The notes under the pieces: model-generated
What the model saw: only the letters and a program-made list of their open reading frames with translations
Told to the model about the DNA's origin: nothing
The model's database searches: none
NCBI RefSeq assembly: GCF_900156465.1
Contig: NZ_LT707064.1
Span: 4,045,001-4,109,000, forward strand
Direction of reading: 5' to 3'
DNA: 64,000 bases
From: Pseudomonas sp. 7SR1
Lineage (GTDB): Bacteria; Pseudomonadota; Gammaproteobacteria; Pseudomonadales; Pseudomonadaceae
Shown: in pieces, positions 27,653-37,374 of the stretch
Layout of the letters: each line of letters opens with the position of its first letter
How positions within the stretch are numbered: position 1 is the first letter of the stretch
Translations under genes and position numbers: made by a program

Positions 27653-27778
27653 GTCGGGCTCGGTACCGCGCTCCACAATCGTTCCATGACGTGCCGTTCG
27701 CAACGGCCCGGTGGATCGTGGCGCTGGAGACGAACTCTGCGCCGTGGCAGCCGCGCCCGACTCTGGAGATCCATCATC

Positions 27779-28669
27779 ATGAGCCAATACCAACGCCTGT
27801 TGCTGATCCTCAACCCGGCACAACGGCATTCTCCCGCGCTCCATCACGCCGCTGCCCTGGCGGCCGCCAGCGAGGCGCACCTGCATGTCACCGCCTTGAT
27901 CCCTTCGCTGGGCGTGCTCTCGTTGCTCGAGGAAGAGCCGCGTGAAGAAGCGCGCCAGAACTATTTCCAGGACCAGCGCAATTGGTTGGAGACCGAGGCC
28001 GAGCAGATGCGTCATCGAGGTTTGCGGATCACCACCGAGGTGGCATGGGCCGAGGTCATGCGCCAACAGATCCTGGAGCACGTCACCCAGTTCCAGCCCG
28101 ACCTGCTGATCAAGCAGGTCCAGCATGAATCCTTGCTCAAGCGCGCTTTCTTCACGCCCCTGGACTGGCATCTGCTGCGCGAATGCCCCGTTCCGTCATA
28201 CCTGGTGGGAGCCACCGGCCACGCCTTGCCCCGCAAAGTCATCGCGGCAGTGGACCCTTCCAGCACATTTGCACACAACAGCGGGCTCAACGACCGGATT
28301 ATCCGCCAGGCCCTGGGGCTGGCGTTGCAATGCGATGCCGAGTTGCACCTGGTCCATGCTTTCGACGTGTCGTCCGTCTACCTGGGCGACGCGGGAGGCG
28401 GCGGCCTGGCGCTTTCGCAGCTCAGCAAGGAGCTGCGCCGGGCCCTGGAAAGATCGTTCCTGGAGCTGGCCAATCTCTTCGGGGTACCCGCCGAACGCAG
28501 GCATTTCCTGCTCGGGCAACCGGTCTCTGCCCTCAGTGAATTCGCTTTGGAGCATGAGGTCGACGTGATCGTCATGGGGCGATCCCAACGCAGCGATCCT
28601 CTCGGCCTGCTGGGCAGCACCACGGAACACATCCTCTACCAGGTGCAATGCAGTGTCCTGGCGGTATGA
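27779..28669 (+). CDS. Universal stress protein, tandem UspA domains
   Basis: A 296-residue two-domain UspA protein starting MSQYQRLLLILNPAQRHSPA. The first-domain tail is FFTPLDWHLLRECPVPSYLV. The second domain ends with MGRSQRSDPLGLLGSTTEHI, in which the first glycine spacing is a little altered. The ATG has GGAG about 10 bases upstream. An in-frame extension to 27575 is discarded because it runs through the intergenic Anr-type box. It is followed by the metallohydrolase gene after 97 bases. Confidence 0.92.
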   Translation: MSQYQRLLLILNPAQRHSPALHHAAALAAASEAHLHVTALIPSLGVLSLLEEEPREEARQNYFQDQRNWLETEAEQMRHRGLRITTEVAWAEVMRQQILEHVTQFQPDLLIKQVQHESLLKRAFFTPLDWHLLRECPVPSYLVGATGHALPRKVIAAVDPSSTFAHNSGLNDRIIRQALGLALQCDAELHLVHAFDVSSVYLGDAGGGGLALSQLSKELRRALERSFLELANLFGVPAERRHFLLGQPVSALSEFALEHEVDVIVMGRSQRSDPLGLLGSTTEHILYQVQCSVLAV

Positions 28670-28766
28670 CCAGGCGGGCCCTGGCCGCATCGTTGAACGA
28701 AACGGCACTGGCCAGGGCCGACACCATGACCGATAGCGCATCTATCGAACGTTCAGGGGCATCGCC

Positions 28767-30122
28767 ATGCGCATGACATTTCTGGGAGCGGCTGGCACCG
28801 TCACCGGCAGTAAATACCTGCTGGAGCATGACGAGCAGCGCGTGCTGGTCGATTGCGGGCTGTTCCAGGGCTACAAGCAGTTGCGCCTGCACAACTGGGA
28901 CCCGTTCCAACTGCCGGTACGTGACCTGGATGCGATTGTGCTGACCCACGCCCACCTGGACCACAGCGGTTATCTGCCGGTACTGGTGCGCAACGGTTAT
29001 CGCGGACCGGTCTATGCCACGGCTGCAACGTGCGAGCTGCTCAAGATCCTTTTGCGCGACAGTGCGCGATTGCAGGAGGAGGAAGCCGAGTACGCCAATC
29101 GCAGGGGGTTCTCGAAGCATGAGCCCGCGCTGCCCCTGTATACCGTGGAACATGCCGAGCGGGCGCTGAAACTGCTGCGCCCGATAGCGTTCGACCATCC
29201 CGTGGACATTGCCCGGGGCATGAACATCCTGTTGCGTCGCGCCGGACACATCCTGGGTGCCGCCACCGTCCAGGTACAGGCTGGCGGCGTGACACTGATC
29301 TGTTCCGGGGATCTGGGGCGGCCAGAGGACCCGGTCATGTTCGCGCCCCAGGCGATCGAACAGGCGGACTATCTGCTGGTGGAGTCCACCTATGGGGATC
29401 GCCTGCATCCTCGTGATTCCCCGGAAGACCAATTGGCCGAGGTGATCACCCGCACGGCGTTGCGCCGGGGCATCACCCTGGTGCCCTCGTTCACGGTCGG
29501 CCGCGCTCAGTTGCTGATGTATCACTTGTATCGCCTCAAGCAGCGTCGGGCGATCCCGGACTTGCCGATCTACCTTAACAGTCCCATGGCCATCGACGTC
29601 ACGCGGCTATATCAACGTTTTGGCAATGAACATCGCCTGTCCAGGGAGGAGTGCGAAGGCATGTGTCGCATCGCGCATCCGGTGCGCTCGGCCAAGGACT
29701 CCATGGCCCTGGACCTGCAACGCACCCCGGCGGTGATCATCGCTGCCAGTGGCATGGCCACGGGCGGCCGGGTGCTGCACCATCTCAAGAGTCTGGCCCC
29801 CAATCCCATCAACACCTTGCTGATGCCCGGTTTCCAGGCGGGCGGCACGCGAGGCGCAAGGATCGTGGCCGGGGAGCCTTCGGTGCGGATCCATGGCAAG
29901 GATGTGCCGATCAATGCCGAAGTGGTGCCCATGCAAACGCTGTCGGCCCATGCCGATGCGGACGAAATCATGCAGTGGCTGCGTGGTTTCAAGACACCGC
30001 CCCGGCACACCTATGTCGTTCATGGGGAGCCCAACGCATCCGATGTGCTGCGACATCGCATTCGCGACGAGCTTGGCTGGTCGGTGTCGGTGCCGGAGTA
30101 CCGCGACAGCGTCGAACTCTGA
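28767..30122 (+). CDS. MBL-fold/beta-CASP metallohydrolase (RNA-processing type)
   Basis: A 451-residue enzyme with the zinc motif HAHLDHSG at 61-68, further ligands in GHILGA and CSGDLG, and a beta-CASP cap (IYLNSPMAIDVTRLYQRF). A C-terminal RMMBL-like tail carries HADADEIMQWL and VVHGEPNASDVLRHRI. This layout is that of bacterial relatives of CPSF73/Ysh1, which are RNases in characterised cases. Such genes frequently accompany Anr-dependent stress clusters in pseudomonads (recalled). No Anr-type box is visible in its own 97-base upstream gap, so it may be read from the preceding promoter. Confidence 0.9.
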   Translation: MRMTFLGAAGTVTGSKYLLEHDEQRVLVDCGLFQGYKQLRLHNWDPFQLPVRDLDAIVLTHAHLDHSGYLPVLVRNGYRGPVYATAATCELLKILLRDSARLQEEEAEYANRRGFSKHEPALPLYTVEHAERALKLLRPIAFDHPVDIARGMNILLRRAGHILGAATVQVQAGGVTLICSGDLGRPEDPVMFAPQAIEQADYLLVESTYGDRLHPRDSPEDQLAEVITRTALRRGITLVPSFTVGRAQLLMYHLYRLKQRRAIPDLPIYLNSPMAIDVTRLYQRFGNEHRLSREECEGMCRIAHPVRSAKDSMALDLQRTPAVIIAASGMATGGRVLHHLKSLAPNPINTLLMPGFQAGGTRGARIVAGEPSVRIHGKDVPINAEVVPMQTLSAHADADEIMQWLRGFKTPPRHTYVVHGEPNASDVLRHRIRDELGWSVSVPEYRDSVEL

Positions 30123-30187
30123 AGGGCTGGCGCCGGGGGCGAACAACCCGAGCAGACTGTTTATATTCGCAGATGAACAGCCGGCAG

Positions 30188-30222
30188 GAAAAAAGCCCCT
30201 CGTCGTTGGCCGGCGAGGGGCG
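30188..30222 (-). terminator. Rho-independent terminator of hsp20
   Basis: Read on the minus strand, a GC-rich stem (GCCCCTCGCCGG pairing with CGACGAGGGGC, with an internal mismatch) is followed by TTTTTT. It lies 14 bases past the hsp20 stop and separates it from the convergent metallohydrolase gene. Confidence 0.85.
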
Positions 30223-30235
30223 AGGTTCGAAGCGT

Positions 30236-30772
30236 TCAATCAGCCTTGATCGGCACGACTTTTTCCGCTTTCAGTGCTTCGGCTTTTTTCGGCAGCGTCA
30301 GCGTCAGCACGCCTTTGCTGAACTGTGCCTCGACCTTGTCGGTATCGATCCCTTTTGGCAGGTTGAACACGCGCTCGAACGAGCCGTAATGGCGCTCGGA
30401 CAGGTGATACCCCTTCCTTTTTTCTTCCTTGTCCTCTTTTTTCTCCCCCTTGATGATCAGGTTGCCGTTGGCCAGGCGGATTTCGATGTCTTTCTGGTCC
30501 ATGCCGGGCAGCTCGGCGGTGATTTCAAAGCTTTTTTCCTTTTCGCTGATGTCCACGGCCGGCAGGCTCGTGGAAAACTCGCGGCGCCAGAAGGGCTCCA
30601 CATCGAACAGTCCCCGGTTGAAGGGGGAGAGCCCGGTTCCTCGGTTGAAATCGTCGAACAGGTGGTCGACTTGCTGGCGGAGCTTCTCCAGCGGATGCCA
30701 GAAGTCGGTCCGGGCGCGATGTGGAGCGTTTTCTTCGGTATTGACCGGCATTTTTTTCACTGAATTGGACAT
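30236..30772 (-). CDS. Hsp20/alpha-crystallin small heat shock protein
   Basis: A 178-residue small chaperone. The alpha-crystallin domain runs from about residue 68 (PAVDISEKEKSFEITAELPG) to the conserved FSKGVLTLTLPK. The C-terminal tail VVPIKAD holds an I/V-x-I-like anchor. It prevents aggregation of unfolded proteins in the cytoplasm. GAGGAAG lies before the ATG. It belongs to the stress island and has its own terminator. A variant Anr-type box lies about 200 bases upstream. A possible heat shock promoter (TTGAAC, then CCCCGG) is too weak to list separately. Confidence 0.95.
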   Translation of the reverse strand: MSNSVKKMPVNTEENAPHRARTDFWHPLEKLRQQVDHLFDDFNRGTGLSPFNRGLFDVEPFWRREFSTSLPAVDISEKEKSFEITAELPGMDQKDIEIRLANGNLIIKGEKKEDKEEKRKGYHLSERHYGSFERVFNLPKGIDTDKVEAQFSKGVLTLTLPKKAEALKAEKVVPIKAD

Positions 30773-30892
30773 GAGATCTTCCTCTTTGGTGATGTCCGTA
30801 CGGTCCCTGGCGTGATCGCCGGGGACCGGTCTACGGGCGGTTCAATGCACGCTTGCAACTTCTACACTGGAAATTGGCGAAAGCCTTCACAG

Positions 30893-30915
30893 GACGAGGT
30901 TCTGTAACCCTCGTC
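30893..30915. other. Inverted repeat between hsp20 and the Fnr-like gene
   Basis: GACGAGGTT and AACCCTCGTC pair with one bulged base around a CTGT loop. It lies 87 bases past the end of the Fnr-like gene. There is no T-run on either strand, so termination is possible but unproven. Confidence 0.4.
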
Positions 30916-30968
30916 GAAGAGGCTCCGAACGCTGTGACTTAATGTCGGCCTGCAGGCGTGGGAGGGTA

Positions 30969-30982
30969 TTGATGTAGATCAG
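30969..30982. promoter_or_regulatory. Anr/Fnr box (one mismatch)
   Basis: TTGATGTAGATCAG has one mismatch to TTGAT-N4-ATCAA. It lies just past the 3' end of the Fnr-like gene and about 203 bases upstream of the hsp20 start, so any transcript would carry a long leader. Confidence 0.5.
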
Positions 30983-31001
30983 ATGTGCGGCGAGGCAGGC
31001 A

Positions 31002-31754
31002 TCACAGCTCGACGTGACGATGGCAGCCGGCGACTTTGTGCTTGAGGCCGGGCAAGTCCAGGATCGTGACATTGCGTCCCTGGATATCCACCAGTTCTTC
31101 CTGGCGAAGATGAGCGATGCTGCGACAGATGGTTTCCAGGCGCAGCCCCAGGTACGAGCCGATGGCCTCGCGGCTCATTCGCAGCACGAATTCCCGGGAG
31201 GAATAGCCACGCTGGTTCAGCCGTTGAGACAGGTTCAGGAAAAACGCCGCCAGGCGCTCATCGGCATTCATGTTGCCGAGCATCAGCAACATGCTGTGGT
31301 CGCGTACGATTTCCTGGCTCAGGAGCCTGTTCAGGTTGTGCTGCAACGACGGCAGGTCCCGTGCCAGCTTCTCCAGGTTGCCGAACGGGATAGGGCACAC
31401 CTCACTGTCTTCCAGCGCGATTGCATTACAGGCGTAATGTTCGGTGCTGATGGCGTCGAGGCCGAGCATTTCCCCTTGCATCTGGAAACCGGTGACCTGT
31501 TCGCGACCGTCTACCGAGAGCACACTGGTCTTGAAGAACCCCAGGCGCACCGCATACAACGAGCGCAGCGGATCACCGGTGCGGTACAGCGCCGCTCCCT
31601 TTTTGACCTTCACGCGCTGGGCGATCAAGGTGTCCAGGCGTTCGACTTCACCGCCCGTCAGGCCAATGGGCAGGCACAGTTCAAGCACGCTGCAATTGGA
31701 GCAGGCGGCCTTGAGGGCGTGCACGTGCAGGAGCTGGACTTCATGATCGGCCAT
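31002..31754 (-). CDS. Crp/Fnr-family Fe-S regulator (Anr-like paralogue)
   Basis: A 250-residue oxygen sensor of the Fnr/Anr type. Cys18, Cys21 and Cys27 (CSNCSVLELC) plus Cys120 (DSEVCPIPF) match the four [4Fe-4S] ligands of E. coli FNR in order and spacing. The cAMP-type beta-roll and long dimer helix follow. The recognition helix reads LGLRLETICRS: Glu207 and Arg211 are kept, but the Ser of FNR (ETISR) is Cys210. The ATG at 31754 has GGAGG 9 bases upstream. It sits inside an island with seven Fnr-type boxes, which it may control alongside the main Anr encoded elsewhere. Confidence 0.93.
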   Translation of the reverse strand: MADHEVQLLHVHALKAACSNCSVLELCLPIGLTGGEVERLDTLIAQRVKVKKGAALYRTGDPLRSLYAVRLGFFKTSVLSVDGREQVTGFQMQGEMLGLDAISTEHYACNAIALEDSEVCPIPFGNLEKLARDLPSLQHNLNRLLSQEIVRDHSMLLMLGNMNADERLAAFFLNLSQRLNQRGYSSREFVLRMSREAIGSYLGLRLETICRSIAHLRQEELVDIQGRNVTILDLPGLKHKVAGCHRHVEL

Positions 31755-31903
31755 GGAAGGGATCCTCCGATGGACAAGCATAGATGCTTGAACAGGTCAC
31801 GCCTGTTATTTGTCAGCCGATGCCGTACCGACGGTCGATTGGCGGAGCCTGAGGCAGGTATTTCCCGCGCAGGTTGTCGTGGCTGCAGGTCTCGGGCCGG
31901 CAA

Positions 31904-31917
31904 TTGACATCAATCAA
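31904..31917. promoter_or_regulatory. Anr/Fnr box (one mismatch)
   Basis: TTGACATCAATCAA has one mismatch to TTGAT-N4-ATCAA. It is centred about 108 bases before the phosphoribosyltransferase start (32019) and about 156 bases from the Fnr-like gene on the other strand, so autoregulation is also possible. Confidence 0.55.
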
Positions 31918-32018
31918 TGCCAGCGCCGCGGTATCGGAGGACGCTGGATCGAGCCGACAGGCTGGGTTCGGCGAATTCATCACGAACGGGCAGGCGTCGT
32001 CGCCTGGGGAGGTTTCCA

Positions 32019-32708
32019 ATGGGTCAGAGTCCCTCGCTGCAAACCGTCTTGAAGGACCGGCACGCCGCAGGACAAGGACTGGCGAACCATTTGCTCAAGT
32101 ACGCCCATCGACCGGATGTTGTCGTGCTGGCCCTGCCTCGCGGCGGGGTTCCGGTGGCGTATGAAGTCGCCACCGCCCTGCGAGTGCGCCTGGACCTGAT
32201 GCTGGTGCGCAAGCTGGGCATGGCGTCGAATCCGGAGTTCGCCATGGGCGCCATCGCCAGCGGCGGGATCAGAATCCTCAATGACGATGTCCTGCGTGCG
32301 CATCCGATCGACCAGGACCGCTTCGACGCGGTGGTCGAGCAGGAATCTCGCGAGCTGATGCGTCGTGAACAGGCGTACCGGGGCGCACGCGCGCCGCTGC
32401 CGCTCAAGGACCAGGTGGTGATCCTGGTCGACGATGGCCTGGCGACGGGAGCCTCCATGATGGCGGCGATCCACGCGGTGCGAACCCAGGCACCTTCGCG
32501 CATCGTCGTCGCCGTACCGGTTGCCCCCTTGGAAACCCTGGAGGCCTTGCGCAGCGAGGTGGACGAGGTGATTTGCCCATTGGTGCCTGAGTGGATGATC
32601 TCGATCGGTCACTGGTACGAGGACTTTTCCCAGACCCCGGATGAAGTCGTCATCGATCTGTTGCAGCGTGCCTGGCAACGAGAGTCGACGGGCGACCTCC
32701 TTGCGTAG
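32019..32708 (+). CDS. Phosphoribosyltransferase-family protein
   Basis: A 229-residue type I PRTase-fold protein. The PRPP loop is VVILVDDGLATGAS at 133-146 and the N-terminal LPRGGVPVAYEVA provides the second loop. GGGAGG lies about 7 bases before the ATG; an in-frame start at 31917 would cover the Anr-type box. The base substrate is unknown, and these standalone proteins are poorly characterised. It converges on an erythromycin-esterase-like gene with a 21-base gap, a pairing I recall as common and sometimes fused. Confidence 0.9.
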   Translation: MGQSPSLQTVLKDRHAAGQGLANHLLKYAHRPDVVVLALPRGGVPVAYEVATALRVRLDLMLVRKLGMASNPEFAMGAIASGGIRILNDDVLRAHPIDQDRFDAVVEQESRELMRREQAYRGARAPLPLKDQVVILVDDGLATGASMMAAIHAVRTQAPSRIVVAVPVAPLETLEALRSEVDEVICPLVPEWMISIGHWYEDFSQTPDEVVIDLLQRAWQRESTGDLLA

Positions 32709-32729
32709 GGTCAGGCTTGCGCTGGCCGG

Positions 32730-34097
<1,368 letters not shown>

Positions 34098-34186
34098 ATC
34101 GTCATCCCCTTGGGGGTGGATGTTCGATGGCGACGCTGACAGCAGCCTCGGTCGCTCCGTTCGTCAGCCAGCCTCTGTTTCCATTC

Positions 34187-34216
34187 TTGACAACAAACCA
34201 TCGGGAAGCAAATACT
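34187..34216 (+). promoter_or_regulatory. Predicted sigma-70 promoter of the GntR gene
   Basis: TTGACA (34187-34192) and AATACT (34211-34216) are separated by 18 bases. An AT-rich palindrome, CATATATATG (34230-34239), lies just downstream, between promoter and ATG (34266), and could be the regulator's own operator. Confidence 0.55.
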
Positions 34217-34265
34217 CGCCGCCAAGATTCATATATATGACTAGATAACAAGGTGAATAAGGTCG

Positions 34266-34997
34266 ATGAAATCTCTTCCCAGCGATGTCCGCCTGCCGCT
34301 CTATCAACGTCTGCGAGACCAATTGGCTGAGCAGATCGCCAATAACCGTTGGCGTCCGGGGGAGGCGATCCCCACCGAGGCGGCGCTGTCGGCGGAGCAC
34401 CAGTTGTCCACGGGCACCGTGCGCAAAGCCATCGATGCCCTGGTCAGCGAGGGCATCCTCGAGCGCCAGCAGGGCCGCGGGACGTTCATTCGTCGGCCGC
34501 AGTTCCAGTCGTCGCTGTTCCGCTTCTTCCGTTTCCAGAGTGCATCGGGCGAACGTCGGGTGCCGGAAAGTCGCATCCTGTCCATCGAGCCGGTGACCGC
34601 ACCGTCGGCGGTGGCCCAGGCATTGGGGCTGCCGGCCGATGCGCCGGTGATTCGTATTGTCCGGGTGCGTCTGCTGGATGTGAAACCGGTGCTCGCCGAG
34701 GAGATCTGGTTGCCCCGCAGCCGGTTTCAGCCGTTGCTCGAACTCGACCTGAACCAGAAAGGGCCGTTGCTGTATCCCATCTACGAAGAAGCCTGCGGTC
34801 AGGTGGTCGCCTATGCCCAGGAAACCCTCACCGCCGAATCGGTGAATGAAGTACACGCGCGGTTGCTGCACGTGCCGGTCAACAGTGCGGTAGTGGTGAT
34901 CGAGCGCCTGGCCCGCGACTACGCCGGCAACCCCCTGGAGTGGCGACGCTCTCGCGGGCATGCCGAGCATTTCCGCTACAGCGTGGAAATCCGTTGA
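34266..34997 (+). CDS. GntR-family regulator, HutC/UTRA type
   Basis: A 243-residue repressor-type protein with a GntR winged helix (IPTEAALSAEHQLSTGTVRK, then ALVSEGILERQQGRGTF) and a C-terminal UTRA ligand domain from about residue 90. It precedes an MFS transporter and an amidohydrolase on the same strand, so it probably controls that catabolic unit in response to its substrate or an intermediate. A GCGGGG hairpin without T-run follows its stop (34998-35016) and could reduce read-through. Confidence 0.92.
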   Translation: MKSLPSDVRLPLYQRLRDQLAEQIANNRWRPGEAIPTEAALSAEHQLSTGTVRKAIDALVSEGILERQQGRGTFIRRPQFQSSLFRFFRFQSASGERRVPESRILSIEPVTAPSAVAQALGLPADAPVIRIVRVRLLDVKPVLAEEIWLPRSRFQPLLELDLNQKGPLLYPIYEEACGQVVAYAQETLTAESVNEVHARLLHVPVNSAVVVIERLARDYAGNPLEWRRSRGHAEHFRYSVEIR

Positions 34998-35016
34998 CCC
35001 CGCCGGATTAGCGGGG
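34998..35016 (+). other. Hairpin after the GntR gene
   Basis: CCCCGC and GCGGGG form a 6-bp stem with a 7-base loop that begins at the end of the GntR stop region. No T-run follows, so it is a weak terminator or attenuator at best. Confidence 0.35.
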
Positions 35017-35131
35017 CGCTCGGCGGCGTATCGGTCGCCGCTGTCTCGATCGTTTTGTTTGCCATGACTGGCCCAGCAGCGGCGCGGTTCGCTCTCGGCT
35101 GCCTTTCGTTCCACCTATAAGGACAAGAATC

Positions 35132-36421
35132 ATGTTCAGTTGGTATCGCCAGATCACTGCGCGCGAGCGCAAAACGTTTTGGGCCTGTTTCGGCGGATGG
35201 TCGCTGGACGCGCTGGAAGTACAGATGTTCGGCCTGGCGATACCGGCGCTGATTGCCGCCTTCGCCTTGAGCAAGGGCGACGCGGGGCTGATCAGCGGTG
35301 TCACCCTGGTCACTTCGGCCCTGGGTGGCTGGGTCGGCGGGACGCTGTCGGACCGTTACGGTCGGGTGCGCACGCTGCAGTGGATGATCCTGTGGTTCTC
35401 GTTCTTCACGTTCCTGTCGGCCTTCGTCACCGGCTTCCACCAGTTGCTGATCGTCAAGGCCTTGCAAGGCTTCGGCATCGGCGGGGAGTGGGCCGCCGGT
35501 GCGGTGTTGATGGCCGAAACCATCAATCCCAAATACCGCGGCAAGGTCATGGGTACGGTGCAGAGTGCCTGGGCGGTGGGGTGGGGGCTGGCGGTCGGCG
35601 TCTTCACGCTGATCTACTCCCTGGTGCCCCAGGACATGGCCTGGCGCGTGATGTTCATCGTCGGCCTGTTGCCGTCGCTTTTGATCATCTGGGTGCGGCG
35701 TAACGTGGAGGAGCCGGACACCTTCCAGCGGCTGCAGAAGGAACAGGCCATCCCACAGAGTTTCTTCAAGTCCCTGGGCGGGATCTTTCGTCCCGAGCTG
35801 ATCCGCGTAACCTTGTTCGGCGGTCTGTTGGGGCTGGGCGCCCACGGCGGTTACCACGCGGTGATGACCTGGCTGCCGACTTTCCTCAAGACCGAGCGCA
35901 ACCTGTCGGTGCTCAATTCCGGCGGCTACCTGGCAGTGATCATCCTGGCCTTCTGGTGCGGGTGCGTGGTCAGCGGCCTGTTGATCGATCGCATCGGCCG
36001 GCGCAGGAACATCGTGCTGTTCGCGCTGTGCTGTGTGGTGACCGTGCAGTGCTACGTATTCCTGCCCCTGAGCAATACCCAGATGCTGTTCCTGGGATTC
36101 CCCCTCGGTTTCTTCGCAGCCGGTATCCCGGCGAGCCTCGGGGCATTGTTCAACGAACTGTACCCGGCGGACGTGCGCGGCGCCGGCGTGGGTTTCTGCT
36201 ACAACTTCGGCCGGGTACTGTCGGCGGTGTTTCCGTTCCTGGTCGGTCACATGAGTGACTCGATGTCCCTGGGCTCGGCCATCGGCATCGATGCGGGAAT
36301 TGCCTATGGCGTGGCAGTGATCGCAGCCCTTTGCCTGCCGGAAACCCGTGGCCGCAGCCTGGAAGCTGCGGCCGCACCAGCGAAAACCGCCGAGATCGAT
36401 AACCAGAGCGTCCGGGCCTGA
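35132..36421 (+). CDS. MFS transporter (aromatic acid/sugar acid H+ symporter type)
   Basis: A 429-residue inner-membrane transporter with twelve predicted helices and the MFS loop GGTLSDRYGRVR. ALQGFGIGGEWAAGAVLMAE is the helix-4 signature of the metabolite:H+ symporter group. AAGGAC lies upstream of the ATG. It sits between the GntR regulator and the amidohydrolase gene (18-base gap to the latter), so it likely imports the substrate of that hydrolase. The substrate is not identifiable from sequence alone. Confidence 0.9.
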   Translation: MFSWYRQITARERKTFWACFGGWSLDALEVQMFGLAIPALIAAFALSKGDAGLISGVTLVTSALGGWVGGTLSDRYGRVRTLQWMILWFSFFTFLSAFVTGFHQLLIVKALQGFGIGGEWAAGAVLMAETINPKYRGKVMGTVQSAWAVGWGLAVGVFTLIYSLVPQDMAWRVMFIVGLLPSLLIIWVRRNVEEPDTFQRLQKEQAIPQSFFKSLGGIFRPELIRVTLFGGLLGLGAHGGYHAVMTWLPTFLKTERNLSVLNSGGYLAVIILAFWCGCVVSGLLIDRIGRRRNIVLFALCCVVTVQCYVFLPLSNTQMLFLGFPLGFFAAGIPASLGALFNELYPADVRGAGVGFCYNFGRVLSAVFPFLVGHMSDSMSLGSAIGIDAGIAYGVAVIAALCLPETRGRSLEAAAAPAKTAEIDNQSVRA

Positions 36422-36439
36422 CAGGCCCGCCCTTGATAG

Positions 36440-37279
36440 ATGAAACCCATGTTCGAGACCTGTTCCACGCCGCTTACCGGCATCGATTCCCATGCCCATG
36501 TGTTCAGCCGTTCACTGCGGCTGGTCCCTGGCCGGCGGTACACACCGGATTACGACGCCACGCTGGCGCAGTACCTGGCGCACTTGCACGCCCATGGCCT
36601 GAGCCATGGTGTGCTGGTGCAGCCCAGTTTCCTGGGCACCGATAACAGTTACCTGCTGGCGGCGCTGCGGCAGGCGCCGGAGCGGTTGCGAGGCGTGGTC
36701 GTGCTGGAGCGCGATGTCAGTCGCGCCGCGCTGGACGACCTGGCCGGGCAGGGCGTGGTGGGCGTACGCCTGAATCTGATCGGCAGGGCCTTGCCCGATT
36801 TGCGTGACGTTGCCTGGAAGGCGTTCTTCGGCCATGTCGCTGAATTGGACTGGCATGTGGAGTTGCATGCCGGCGTGGAGGCGTTGCCGGGCCTGATTCG
36901 TCAGTTGCTGCCGTTCGGCGTCAAGCTGGTGGTCGACCATTTCGGCCGTCCGGATGCACGCCTGGACACCGCCCAACCGGGTTTTGCCGAGTTGCTGGAG
37001 CTGGGATCGACCGGTCAGGTGTGGATGAAGGTGTCCGGCATCTATCGACTGGGCGGGACGGACCCGCAGAACATGGCCTTCGCCCGGGCCGCGCTGGCCC
37101 TGCTGGAGCAGGGTTTCGGCCCGCATCGCCTGGTGTGGGGCAGTGACTGGCCCCATACGCAGCATGAACGCCACATCGTTTTCGCGACGGTGCTGGAGCA
37201 GTTGAACGCATTGGCGTGTCCAGCGCCGCTGAGGCATGCGTTAATGGTGCAGGCGCCTCGGGTATTATTCGGTTTTTGA
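36440..37279 (+). CDS. Amidohydrolase-2 family (LigI-like lactonase/decarboxylase)
   Basis: A 279-residue TIM-barrel metal hydrolase. The first metal motif is GIDSHAHVFS, VVDHFGRPD lies mid-protein, and the catalytic Asp falls in LVWGSDWPHTQHE. This is the pattern of 2-pyrone-4,6-dicarboxylate hydrolase and related sugar lactonases. It is downstream of an MFS importer and a GntR regulator in one transcription unit, consistent with degradation of an aromatic or sugar-acid-derived lactone. An in-frame ATG three codons later (36449) is possible; neither start has a strong ribosome binding site. Confidence 0.88.
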   Translation: MKPMFETCSTPLTGIDSHAHVFSRSLRLVPGRRYTPDYDATLAQYLAHLHAHGLSHGVLVQPSFLGTDNSYLLAALRQAPERLRGVVVLERDVSRAALDDLAGQGVVGVRLNLIGRALPDLRDVAWKAFFGHVAELDWHVELHAGVEALPGLIRQLLPFGVKLVVDHFGRPDARLDTAQPGFAELLELGSTGQVWMKVSGIYRLGGTDPQNMAFARAALALLEQGFGPHRLVWGSDWPHTQHERHIVFATVLEQLNALACPAPLRHALMVQAPRVLFGF

Positions 37280-37374
37280 GAGGCCAGTACGATAAATCCC
37301 GGTTTTCCTGAACTCGTGAGGGCGATGGGGATCTAGAGTCAATTGCGTCAGTGCGAAAAGATCGAGGATGACCC

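Noticed and set aside
30773..30860. Heat-shock sigma factor promoter before hsp20
   Set aside because: TTGAAC and CCCCGG are visible, but the match is too weak to support a feature.
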